Source: Mesostigma viride (taxonomy: Eukaryota; Streptophyta; Mesostigmatophyceae; Mesostigmatales; Mesostigmataceae). From it: a stretch of 64,000 nucleotides of DNA. A model generated the notes under the pieces. That model did no database searches, had not been told where the DNA came from, and worked only from the letters and a program-made list of their open reading frames with translations. Below, piece after piece: positions 20,848-31,137 of this stretch. Every line of letters starts with the position of its first letter. Position 1 is the stretch's first letter. The stretch covers positions 3,221,701 to 3,285,700 of the forward strand of contig RPFO01000406.1 of assembly GCA_009746045.1 (NCBI GenBank). The letters are read 5' to 3'. The translations under genes were made by a program, and so were the position numbers.

Positions 20848-21430
20848 GCATGCCCATGCGCATGACACGCAAGTTATTACTCCTTTTTGGTTTGTTACCA
20901 TGTGTCGCCCAGCTGCCCGCTGCCGGCCCGGCATCGGCCCTTCGGCACCTCGCTGGCAAGCTGCCCGCGGCAGGGGCCCTGCTGCCCCCCGCCGCGCCCG
21001 CCCCGCTTCACCAGCCTGCACCGGCTCCCCGCCGTCATCCAGGCCCAGCAAGCCCTGCGCGACAACCGCGACCCCGACCGCTACGCCCGCCTCAAAGCCG
21101 ATCAGTACCACTCGGCCATCCAGCAGGCGACCAAGGAGCAGGAGGACCTCCATGTCCGCGAGTATACTTCGCCCACCTCAAGGACCAGCACGGCAAGTAC
21201 GCCTGGACCCGCCTGCGTAACACCCAACGGCCAGCCGGCGGCGCGCAGCCGGCGCCGCGGACGCTCTCTGGCTCACCGCAACAGTAGCTTGACCAGTGGT
21301 ATTCCTCCCAGTCCCGGCTGCTCGGCGCCCCCCCGCCGCCTCCGCTGCTTGGCCCTTTGGCGGCCGCGTGCCTTGCGCCTGCGGGCGTCCCTGTGCCGCC
21401 CACGCCGCCCGCCGCTGAGCAGGTAAACAG
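20848..21430 (+). pseudogene. LINE ORF2 fragment (between endonuclease and RT)
   Basis: Reads, with frame changes, LHRLPAVIQAQQALRDNRDP, HVREYTS/YFAHLKDQHGKYAWTRLRN and LDQWYSSQSRLLGAP, matching the minus-strand fragments at 24423-24650 and 22370-22060. It preserves the uninterrupted site (GACCTCCATGTCCGCGAG, about 21145-21165) into which the 22371-24422 element inserted in the other copy. It ends at a telomere-like tract. Confidence 0.8.
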
Positions 21431-21488
21431 CTAAACCCTAAACCCTAAACTCCGAAACCCTAAAGCCTAAACCCTAAACCCTAAACCG
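21431..21488 (+). repeat. Interstitial telomere-like tract (CCCTAAA)n
   Basis: About eight full or imperfect copies of CCCTAAA (plant/green-algal TTTAGGG type), with variants such as CCTAAACTCCGAAA, lie exactly where two LINE ORF2 fragments meet in opposite orientation. Confidence 0.9.
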
Positions 21489-22370
21489 CTAAGCAGCTCA
21501 TACTGAGCGTCCCAGAGGACAGAATCAAAAGCCTTGATGAAGTCGACAAAGATCAGGATGGCGGGGATTCAACTCACCAGGTTGCAGGAGAGCGATTTCC
21601 TCGGAGAGGCGACGCGCGACGAAGATGGCCATATATGACGGTGTTGCGCCCAGGACGAAAGCCCATTTGACTTTCCGGCCCTATAGGTGGCGGTCGAGAG
21701 CATAACGAAGGCGGTTGAGGATCATGCGCATGAACAACTTGAGTGCGGCGCTCTGGATGCAGACTCCTCGGTATAGTTGGCGGGGTCGTCAGGTGAGCCT
21801 TTGTTTTTGTACAGCATAATACGGTAGCTGTGCTGCCACTCAGGAATCAGCGGCGCGTCGGCTGGCAGGATCCGGTTGCAGACGTCAAGCAGGAACCCCG
21901 TGAGCGCCGTCAGCTTAATCACCGCCGGGGCGGGGAGCTGGTCAGGTCCAACGGCGGCGTAGAAGCGGAGTTGCTTGGCGGCGTTGCTCAGCTCGAGCTC
22001 GGTGAACGGCGGTACTAGCTCGTTGGGGTCGGCCAGGGGTTCCGTTAGGGCTGGGTACGTGTAGTCCTGCTCATGCATGCAGCGGCGGGCGGCGGCGTGG
22101 GCGGTGCAGGGACGTCCGCAGGCGCTATATACTGCCAGGCGCGCGGCCGCCAAAGGGCCAAGCGGTGGAGGCGGCGGGGGGCCGGCGCTGAGCAGCCGAG
22201 ACTGGGAGGAATACCACTGGTCGAGCTGCTGCTGCGGTGAGCCATGCAGAGAGCGCGTTCGCGCCGCCGGCTGTGCGCCGCCGGCGGGCCGCTGGGCGTG
22301 ACGCAGGCGGGTCCAGGCGTACTTGCCGTGCTGGTCCTTGAGGTGGGCGAGGTACAGTACTCGCGGACAT
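21489..22370 (-). pseudogene. LINE ORF2 fragment: pre-RT region and RT motifs, truncated at the telomere-like tract
   Basis: On the minus strand: LAHLKDQHGKYAWTRLRHAQ, then LTEPLADPNELVPPFTELEL, YRIMLYKNKGSPDDPANY (RT start) and, after frame changes, FVDFIKAFDSVLWDAQYEL (RT motif A with the catalytic Asp). The endonuclease half of the same ORF2 continues at 24423-25140; the two parts were separated by insertion of the 22371-24422 element. Frameshifts near 21760 and 21580 make it a pseudogene. Everything after motif A is missing. Confidence 0.82.
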
Positions 22371-24422
22371 TAATTAATTAATTAATTAAACACGTGCTCC
22401 CGTTGGGGAGTCACGGAGCACCGAGGTGCTTTTAATCCCTGTGTGTGCACAACAGGAGAAAGGGCAGAGACCCCCAGTCTCCTTCATGCCAAAGGCATGC
22501 CACAGCTGCATTCGGGCGCGCTAGCTAAAAGGACATGCTACCGATCCGGCAATCTGTGGGTGCAATACATAAGACCCATGTGAGCGTGGCATAACAAGTA
22601 GCGTGGGCAAGTATAATCTGAACATAGCCAGGGCGTACTAAGCATGGCTGTACTAGGACTAGGCTAAGGCTATGGCTGGTTGTGTACCGTGCGTTGGCGG
22701 CACGTGACTAGGTATGTTGGCACAGCTATAGGCAAACATTCTAAGCATGGCTGCCTTAGCGGCAGTGACTACCAATGGATACAATCTAGGGCTATTGCTA
22801 TTCTACCCCGCTGGGGGCGACCGCATCTTGTGGTTGATCATCAGGTCCCCGCCCCTCCAGTACACCTTGGGCTTCTGGGGGTCCTGCTTATGGCGGAGGT
22901 ATTCCGGCCACAGGTCGCGTCGCTGCTGTTGCTGAGCAGGGGTCAGGTCGTCATCCAGCGTCCAGGTGAGGTCGATCGTGCAACCTCTTGCGACGAGAGA
23001 GGAACCGCTGCATGCTTATCCTCATGCAGGGGAGGGGAAGGTGAGCAGGACTGGTGGGGGAGCCGCCTTGTCCCGTGAGTGGGGAAGGCGGTGGCACCCA
23101 CGCAGTTCTACCTCACCTACCAGGCCCATGAGGGTAAGAAGCTGGTTCTTGAGCTCGTCAGCAAGGGAGGTTGACGTCTCACCTGGCTTCTGGGGGAAGC
23201 GACGTAGCACCACTCGGCACTCGCGGCGAGCGCGGTCGGTGACCTCCCGTTGCTGGGCCTGGCGGTGGTCCTCCAGCTCCTGGAGCTTCGTGGCGATGGC
23301 GTCGGTGGTGGAGGCGGTCGCTGACCGCAGCAGGTCCGCGTAGGAGAGCGGCGGGAGGTCACCAGCACTTCGATCCTGCCGGGGTGGCTGGGATGCAATC
23401 GGGTGGCCGTCTGCTCCGCAATCTTGGGGACCTGTGTGGCCAGGGCCTCGGTGTGGGCGGTGATGGCCTCAAGCTTCTTCATGAGCACGCCGCAGTGACT
23501 TGCCCTCCACCTGGTTAAGGCGAGAGACAAGTGCAGCATGCGTTTCCGAAGCTTGCGCCGCGGTGTGCAGCGTCGTGAACCATGGGGCTGGAGCTTGTGG
23601 ACAACCTTGGTTTCCACATCGGAGACCCGGGCCTCCACCGTGTTGAGCGTGGTGTTCAGCGATGTCAGCTTCTCGGCCATGCAGCGGCCAGGTCACGTGC
23701 TCCTCCAGCACTGCGCGGATGTCATCCTTAATTGCAGAGGGAGGGAGCTGATGGGGCAGCCGGCTGTGCGGGGCTGGCGTTGAGCGCACCCTCGGCCGAT
23801 GTCGCCGAGGCTGCGCGCTGGTAGACTTGGCTGGTCAAGATAAACAGGCGTTGGCTTGGTTCGTCAAAGGTGTAGAGCCAGGACGTGTCGCGGTAGTCGA
23901 TAGCCACCTCCCCCTTAGTGGGTCACAAAGAGCTTCCGTTCCTGTACGAGGAACTCAGGAGAACCTCGACGCATTCCTGCGGCGATATAGTCTCTGCCAT
24001 GCACTCGACGAGGGAGAACATTCCGTCGCCGGGCAAGAATTGGCTCCATTTGTGGCGATCGTGGCATGGTTTCTTGGGTTTTAGGCGAGGCGCTTGGCGA
24101 GGGTTTGGCGGGTAAGCCTGTCGGCTGAACAATGGCGAGGGCGAGAGGGTTGGGCTGCATGGGCGCTGGGATTCAAGCTGTGCCAGCTCCTTTTCCAGCC
24201 CTCGTTTTGCTTTGGTTGGTAGTCGTCATAGCTGGTCACGTGCGTAACTTTGTCTATACTGCGTGGCAGCCGTAACCGTTTATACTGGCAAGTGCGTCGT
24301 CGAAAGGCGCATCGAATGCAAGTGGTCTGACCGAATTTGGGGCTCAGACGCAAAAGATCTGAACTCCGCCGTCGGTCATACCGCCGTCAGCCATTTTCGT
24401 TTTTCGCCAAAGAGATTTGATG
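22371..24422 (-). mobile_element. ORF1-only retroelement, 2052 bp, 11-bp TSD
   Basis: CTCGCGGACAT is duplicated at 22360-22370 and 24423-24433. In minus orientation: 5' leader (GAAAATGGCTGACGGCGG and a GACGCAC/TATAA-type module), ORF1 region about 24250-22803, about 240 bp of unique 3' noncoding sequence, family C 3' end, hairpin and (TTAA)n. No endonuclease, RT or ORF2 remnant is inside. An inverted relative is at 26085-28504. Confidence 0.88.
22803..24250 (-). pseudogene. LINE-type ORF1, second subfamily, frame-broken
   Basis: Starts near MTTTNQSKTRAGKGAGT and continues through several frames: FLPGDGMFSLVECMAETISP, the coiled-coil-like LTSLNTTLNTVEARVSDVET, LDDDLTPAQQQQRRDLWPEY, then VYWRGGDLMINHKMRSPPAG and stop at 22803. 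The last part parallels the C-terminal domain of the first ORF1 subfamily (LDDDLTLAQQQRRRELWPTY), so both are ORF1p-type RNA-binding proteins with a coiled coil followed by a nucleic-acid-binding C terminus. At least three frameshifts are present. The homologous plus-strand copy lies at 26261-28105. Confidence 0.78.
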
Positions 24423-25140
24423 CTCGCGGACATGGAGGTCCTCCTGCTCCTTGGTCCGGCCTGCCGGATGGCCGAGTGGTATAATCGGCTTAATTTGAGG
24501 CGGGCGTATAGCGGGCAGTCGCGGTTGTCGCGCAGGGCTTGCCGGGCCTGGATGACGGCGGGGAGCCGGTGCAGGCTGGTGAAGCGGGGCGGGCGGCGGG
24601 GGGGCAGCAGGGCCCCGGCCGCGGGCAGCTTGCCGGCGAGGAGCCGAAGGGCCGAGGCCGGGCCGGCAGCGAACAGCGCTGGGCGTGGCTGGCCGGGATG
24701 TCCAGCGCGTCGACGAACGCCTCTGCCGCGCGCTTGTGGGCGCGTTTTTCAGGGAAGTCCTCCGGAGCGTTGTCAGATTTCTCAACTGCAACTGCAGTGT
24801 GCGCAAATCAGGTGGTGCCACGTGCTTACGAAAGGGCGAGGGGAATCGCAGGCGGATGCGGGCGGTGACGATGCGATGATCGGAGCGCACCAGGGGGATC
24901 ACATGCGAGCGAGCAGCTTAGTAGTACAGATCCTTGATGACGCTTGCGCATTACAACATATAGTCGATGCAGCGTTCAGTGCATGCCAGTTGGTGAGGTG
25001 TGTGTGACCAAAGCATCTGGACTATGTGGAAAGCGGGTGTTGGCAGTGACCAGATCGCATGTCGTAAGCAAATCAGCAAAAAATGCAGTGTTGGCATATA
25101 ATTACTTACATCAGAGTAAAGGCACTCCACAAAAAAATGA
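24423..25140 (-). pseudogene. LINE ORF2 fragment: end of AP-type endonuclease and linker
   Basis: Reading leftwards: HTHLTNWHALNAASTICC, then MIPLVRSDHRIVTARIRLRF, where SDHR is the conserved last motif of AP-like endonuclease domains. The linker RTLQLQLRNLTTLRR and a Pro-rich stretch follow. It continues across the inserted element at 22370. Confidence 0.78.
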
Positions 25141-25229
25141 ACAAAGCCAACGCTAACAAGGGATACCACGACAAAACAACTAGACAGCCGGCATGCGACA
25201 CTCCGGATCCACACCGCGGAATGAAGTAA

Positions 25230-26075
25230 AACAGCCTAATAATCGTGCATGCTACGCCGCAAAGTCAGCTCATGTGCGGCGGAGCAAGATGTCAGCCGCA
25301 TAGCCTGGGTAATCGCTACCGAAAGGCGTTCAATGGCGCCAATACGATGTCCAGGTCGATCCGAGCTGACCAAGGGGCCCGCTGCGCATGGCCCTGCACG
25401 TCCAGGCGGTCCTCCCGGAGCCGGCAGCACTCCGAGCCGGCGCCGTCAGGGCCGGTCCCTATGGCCCCGAACTCCTCCAAGACAATTAAAGGGCACGACA
25501 CGGTGGTGCCCGACGTCCCCATAGGCTGTGCTACGCCCTGGCTATGCTCAGATTACTTGCCCACGCTACTTGTTATGCCACGCTCACATGGGTCTTATTG
25601 CACCCACAGTTTGCCGGATCGGTAGCATGTCCTTTTAGCTAGCGCGCCCGAATGCAGCTGTGGCATGCCTTTGGCATGAAGGAGACTGGGGGTCTCTGCC
25701 CTTTCTCCTGTTGTGCACACACAGGGATCAAAAGCACCTCGGTGCTCCGTGACTCCCCAACGGGAGCACGTGTTTAATAGGCCGTGAGCTTGGCCCAGCT
25801 GCGCTCTGATGTCAGCCCGATCCGCCGTGTAGCCCGCGGCGCCTGGGATCATTGCACCAACCACATGGCTAAGAGCCAAGGGGCGAGCCACAGAAACGTC
25901 AATGAGCAATGGAGTGCCGCCCGCCTACCTCAAACTCCAGAACCACAATGTCAGGTCGGTGGTTGGGGAAGTAGAAAGCTTACCGTCTGCATCCTCAGAC
26001 CGGATGTTCGCGTGGGCGAAAACAGACCGGACCATGGCGAGCACCACCTTCAGGAGAACAGTGTGCCTGTATGAC
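25230..26075 (-). pseudogene. C-terminal LINE fragment with RPD...LIDVSV region
   Basis: Minus-strand pieces read DIVVLEFE, LIDVSVARPLALSHVVGAMI, ADIRAQLGQAHGL, and after removal of the family C insertion AYGDVGHHRVVPF and LIVLEEFGAIGTGPDGAG. It is homologous to 62880-63700. The pattern PD-x(n)-ID resembles the core of restriction-like or other PD-(D/E)xK endonucleases found in some retrotransposons, but this is only inference. Several frame breaks. Confidence 0.65.
25527..25776 (+). mobile_element. 5'-truncated family C element, 250 bp, 6-bp TSD
   Basis: ATAGGC flanks it at 25521-25526 and 25777-25782. Removing the insert restores the reading AKLTAYGDVGHHRVVPF of the host LINE, which supports the boundaries. 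The tail is short here (GTTTA rather than a long TTAA run). Confidence 0.8.
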
Positions 26076-26260
26076 TAGAGGGCACGAAAATGGCTGACGG
26101 TGGTATGGCTGACGGCGGAGCTCAGATCTTTTGCGCGCGTCTGAGCCCCAAATTCAGTCAGATCACTTGCATTCGATGCGTCTTTTTAAGACGCACTCGC
26201 CAGTATAATCGGTTACGGCTGAAACGCAGTATCGAAAAGTTACGCACGTGACAAGCAGCT

Positions 26261-28105
26261 ATGACGACTCCGAAAGCAAAACGAGGTTTGGAAAAGGAGC
26301 TCAGTTTCCAGCTCCCAGCCCAATTAACCTGCACTCTCCATCATCGTCCTTGCCCAGCCGTCTCAGCCCGCAAACCCATCGCCAGCAAACCCATCGCCAA
26401 GCGCCTCGCCAGAGCCCAAAACACCCCGCTGCTGCAACAAAAACAAATGGCGACAGTACCTAGACTACTTTACGCAAGCTTTTCTTTCAGGGGCTGGCTG
26501 AAACTGACCGACGTACACTGCGCCGAGATAGTTCACTTACTTCGCATTGGAACATCCGGCCGCCGACAACGTCAAGGAGTTCCTCGCCCTGCCAAAATTC
26601 AACCATCGCCTCGCTATCCCTTTTCAGCTTCTTCCAGCTAACTGAACGAGACCTCGTCGCTATAAGCTCTGCAACTCCCAGCCCGGCCTGCGCAGCCAGC
26701 AGCCACATCGGCTAGCTCCCTCCCTCTGCAAGGATGACATCCGGCCGAGCAGTGCTGGAGGAGCACGTGACGTGGCCGTTGGCCGAGAACTGAGCTGACC
26801 TCTCTGAACACGACGTACACTCAACACGGTCTCCAATGTGGAAGCCAAGGTCGTCCACAAGCTCCAACCTCAGCTCACGGCACTGCAGACCGCGGCGCAG
26901 GCATCTGGCTGAGGCGCATGCTGCACTGGCTCTCGCATAAATCAGGCCGGTGGAGGGCAAGTGCGGCCTGCTCGTTGAAAGCTAGAATCCATCACCGCCT
27001 GGAAACCGACGCCCTGGCCGCGCAGGTCCCGGCGATTGCAGTGCAGAGTCTGGTGGTACCATCGCAGCCCAGCCCACCCCGCCGGCTGATGATAGCTTCT
27101 CGCCGCACTCCTACGCGGACCTGCTGCGCGGTCAGCGACCGCCTCGACAACAGAGGCCATCGCTACGAAACTCCAGGAGCTTGAGGACCTTCACCAGGCA
27201 AAACAACGGGAGGCCACCGACCTTGCTCGCCGCGAATGCCGAGTGGTGCTGCGTCACCTCCCCCAGAAGCCAGGTGAGACGTCAACCACCCTTGCCGACG
27301 AGCTCAGCGACCAGCTTCTTACCCTCATGCCAGGCCTGGTAGGTGATGTAGAACTGCGCGGGTGCCACCGCCTTCCCCACTCACGGGACAAGGCGGCTCC
27401 CCCCCCAGTCCTGCCCACCTGCCCCTCCCCTGAGGACAAGCAGCGGTTCCCGCTCTCGTCACAAGAGGTTGCACGACCTCACCTGGACGCTGGACGACGA
27501 CCTGACCCCTGCTCAGCAGCAGCAGCGACGCGACCTGTGGCCTGAATACCTCCGCCACAAGGATCGAGGACCCCCAGAAGCCCAAGGTGTACTGGAGGGG
27601 CGGGGACCTGATTAATTAATTAATAGACACGTGACTGCGTCACGTGAGCATAAGTCCTCAGTGGGAGGGGAACATGGGATGGAATGGATGGTATAAGCTA
27701 TCTAGGTCCTAGTTACAGGGGTGTGGGCACCGCGGCCCGAATCGCTATGAATGCCATACTTGGTCACACGCGGAGCCCCCACAGGCTTGGGGGTGGTCTC
27801 CTTCATCACTACTTGCCATCTATCCTTGCGCACCATCTGCCTCCATATTACAGACAAACCAGGAGGCTGCCCGGGTGTGAGCCCGTCACGTCTAGTGTAG
27901 CACATGTCCATGCCGAGTCTATCACGAAAAGGATCCACGGGTGGCGGCCCTGCCGCGCGCGGCCGGGGGCACGCCAGGTGAGGACATATCGCCCAGGCTG
28001 GGCGGGCTTGGTGCCAGCTAGTCTATCTGATGTATCTACCACAAGATGGGGGACCTGATGATCAACCACAAGATGTGGACGCCCCCGGCCTGCAGGCTAG
28101 AATAG
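26261..28105 (+). pseudogene. ORF1 of the plus-strand element, frame-broken and interrupted
   Basis: MTTPKAKRGLEKELSFQLPA begins the frame. Later pieces are HLPQKPGETSTTLADELSDQ, LTLMPGLVGDVELRGCHRLP and, across the nested insertion, GGDLMINHKMWTPPACRLE before a stop at 28103-28105. Homologous to 24250-22803 in inverse orientation. Confidence 0.75.
27613..28048 (-). mobile_element. 5'-truncated family B LINE, 436 bp, 11-bp TSD
   Basis: GGGGACCTGAT flanks it at 27602-27612 and 28049-28059. The uninterrupted target is seen in the paralogous ORF1 near 22835-22860. It includes the ORF2 C terminus GLSVIWRQMVRKDRW and is nearly identical to 10044-10460. At its 5' end about 11 bp (CCACAAGATGG) copy the target sequence lying just beyond the TSD. 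Confidence 0.93.
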
Positions 28106-28504
28106 CCCTAGCTTGTAATCGTTGGTAGTCACTGCGCCCGCCATGGCAGCCATGCCTAGAATGTTTGCCTAGCTGTGCCACCATACCTAGTCGCGTGCAC
28201 TGCTAACGCACGGTACACAACCAGCCATAGCCTTAGCTTAGCCCTTGTACAGCCATGCTACGTCCTGGCTATGATCAGTTTACTTGCCCACGCTCCTTGT
28301 TTTGACATGCTCACATGGGTCTTATTGCACCCACAGCACTTGCCGGATCGTTTAATAGCGTGTCCGATTGCTGCTGTGGCATGCCTCTGGCATGAAGGAG
28401 AAAGGGGGTCTCTGTCATTTCTTCCTGTTGTGCACATACAGAAATTAAAAGCACTCCGGTGCTCCGTGACCATCCAACGGGAGCACGGGTTTAATTAACT
28501 AATT

Positions 28505-29717
28505 AATGCTGAGCAAGTCTGTTAGACAGCCACGTGCGAGCCAACACACCGCATGCACAGTACGATCTGCGTATCTAGCTTTGTCAGATGGACTGAACAT
28601 CATCCCGTGTGGACGATACAAAAGATTCGTAACTGCCAAATGTCACGCACCGGAATATTGCGCAAGCCATCAAGGCTTTACGCCCCAAAGTCTTGCGCCT
28701 GAACCTAAGTCAGGTCACCTAAGACTGTCACTCTATAAATTCAGGCCTTTCCGGCGCGGCGCTCCACACCGGCCCAAGGGAACAAAGCCTGCGGCCTACT
28801 GAATCGGAACCAACGAAACGTCGGTAACGATTCCGAATACGGCAACCGCGTAACTTCTCGAGTGCACGGACGTAAATGATCATGGAAGTGACACCAGGCT
28901 GCCCCGGGCTGGGCATCCGCAGCTGTGAGGAACACACTTATGCAGTAGAATATAAGGGTTTCGATGATATTGAGTATCTTCAGCAACCTGTGCTCAAGTT
29001 TGCATCATGAAGAACTTGGTAGCAGACGATTCCACAGCGTGCCAAAGGTGTTTCAGACTAGCTAAATTATGGAATTAGAATACTGACTAACTAATGTGGG
29101 CATACTGAAGAAAGCAGGAAGACTTTGTAACTAGAATACCCCTGGCTGTCAGCAATACACACCTTGATGTGCCCAGATGAACGCACACCATGGGCAAAAA
29201 AGGTTGCTCCTAGATTCTATGGATTACGTTCAAGTGTCACAAAAAATCTGATACCATCCCTGCGACAAGGATGGGCTTCTATTGTGAAATCTCGTACGCG
29301 AAGCCTGGCATGGCCGACATGAGATACAAAAGCTCGTGCACTCTGAATAACTAGCCTTTGTCCTTGCCATACTAGCACGCACGGTCGATCCTGTTAACAG
29401 GCAACCTAAATGGGAGCAGACTTTCATGCTGCACCCTTGGATCCCAGTCAAGCCAGGGTTTACTTCTCCAGCCGAATAGCCCGCCGGCCAGTCTCCTTCC
29501 GCCTCCTCTTGGGGTCTTTCTGTAGTTTGGCAGACAAGGTTGTGAGTTGCACATGGCACATAAAGCATGATGTCTCGCGTATAGTACCAATTAATCAATA
29601 AATTAACACGTAATAGTACCAAGATCTATTACAAACGTCTAGAGCCGCAGTTAAGCATGATCCAGTTTATTCGTTTTCCTAGCATTGGCAGCGCTCTCTC
29701 AGATTCGGCCAAGTATT
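28505..29717. other. No clear gene; one possible terminal exon
   Basis: Mostly unassigned. On the minus strand an acceptor-like CAAACTACAG is followed by KDPKRRRKETGRRAIRLEK and a stop at 29460, which looks like a basic C-terminal exon of an unidentified gene (about 29518-29460). No upstream exon in phase could be found, so this is weak. Confidence 0.3.
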
Positions 29718-29838
29718 AATGAATTAATTAGACTCGTGCTCCCGTTGGGGAGTCACGGAGCATTAACCCCGATGGATGGATGGATGGGTGCAAACAGTCC
29801 TACAGGTCTAATCTATCTACATCAGCTACCTACAACAT
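29718..29838 (-). mobile_element. 5'-truncated family A element
   Basis: Minus orientation: TTAA-rich tail, GACTCGTGCTCCCGTTGG hairpin, GCATTAACCCCGATGGATGG, GTGCAAACAGTCC and the 3' untranslated part as at 62400-62530. No clear target duplication. Confidence 0.8.
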
Positions 29839-31065
29839 CTATGGTGTGGTACTTAGCCAGTTACATCGTTTTTCTCGGCTTTGTTCCTACAAACAGGACT
29901 TCATCAACTAGGTTGCACGCCTGTTGCATGCTCTGATTTTTAAAGGATACAACAAGTGCATTGTGCTAAAATAGGTCAAGAATTTTCTCAAGCAACGCCA
30001 ACACAAATACGCCACCTTTAGTCGCAGCACGCTGCACAGACGGATTGTCTCGCTTCTAGGACATACACAGCTACTCCATAATTAACCGCTCCTGTGCTAG
30101 GAGCGTATCTTTTCTACTACTTCTAGTTTGTTTCTGGTCTACCTGGCAGTCCAGTCATATTTTCCTTTGCCTTCTCCAGGCTGCTCCGTCGCTCTCGACG
30201 TCGCGTCTCATCTCTACCGATCGGTTTGCCTCCACACATCTTCGGTAACCCTTGTTAATCTCCATCTCTGGGCTGCTCTATCTTCGTCACTACTACAAGT
30301 AACCTGTCACAACTCACACACTTGTTTTCCGGTTGTTGTAAGGGGTTTCCATCCCCACCTCATTTTCTCTTTACTCCTTATATATTTCTTCTTGTTATTC
30401 TTATATCTACTTATTCTGTTTTCTTTCTTATTCTCATATCAATTATTGGTTAGGTCCTAATATGCTTGCTCCATTACCACTTCTCTTTGTGCCTTTACTC
30501 CTATTTGTTACTATCACTGTTATGATTGTTCTTCCTGTCTATTTTTTCACTCCGTACACCCTTTCACCTGGCACTTTTCCCTTGGAGTGAGCTGGACACA
30601 AGGCGTTTGACCCTCTTGGATTGGATCCCGGCCGGGTACCATGGGCGCTGAAAAATCCAACATCACCTATGCTAAGTCCTGACCCAAAATCCAACATCAC
30701 CTATGCCCCACTATAATCCCAACAATGACCTCTTTCTTTATTTGATTTCTTCTGCAGTTATTAGTAGTTTTGTCGTTGTTCCTATTTATTTTATTTATTA
30801 TGTATTTATTATGCATATCTTTGCTCCTTCAAATTTTTCTTTCACCCCTTGCGTTTTTTTTTCTTCATCTTTTTCGTTTATTCTATAAACCTTTTCATTG
30901 TTTGTTACCCTCTGTCTCCCTCCATGCAGGTTTTCCCAGAGATAGCCACGCCGCTCCTGCGGTCTTCGCGCCTTTCCTCTCAGACAACTACCCCAGTCCT
31001 TCCACGACGTTGGATCGCCATGCGTCCAGGAATAGTTGTCTCACTCAATCCAAATTAATCAACTG
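29839..31065 (+). other. T-rich region with two possible plus-strand exons
   Basis: The region is much richer in T than its neighbours, especially 30360-30900. Two segments have good splice-like edges: 30180-30242 (TTCTCCAG before, GTAACC after) and from about 30930 (CCATGCAG before) reading VFPEIATPLLRSSRLSSQ to a stop at about 31058. AAAATCCAACATCACCTATGC occurs twice near 30652 and 30688. No domain is recognised. Confidence 0.25.
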
Positions 31066-31137
31066 ATGCGCAGCAGTCATACAACAAAGAGTGGATATCC
31101 TTCAGCGGTACCTGTGCAGCATTGCACCAAGCTTGGA

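Larger units (their letters stand above)
26085..28504 (+). mobile_element. ORF1-only retroelement (second subfamily) carrying a nested family B element
   Basis: The plus-strand copy of the 22371-24422 type: 5' leader ACGAAAATGGCTGACGG, ORF1 region 26261-28105 and a 3' region ending in the family C body, hairpin and TTAA tail at 28450-28504. A family B piece at 27613-28048 interrupts the last part of ORF1. No target duplication was found outside. Confidence 0.8.

Noticed and set aside
24462..24490. GGATGGCCGAGTGGTATAA, resembling the 5' part of a tRNA-Ser/Leu gene
   Set aside because: It is the reverse strand of LINE ORF2 coding sequence; no anticodon arm or T-arm follows, and the homologous copy at 21100 differs at key positions.
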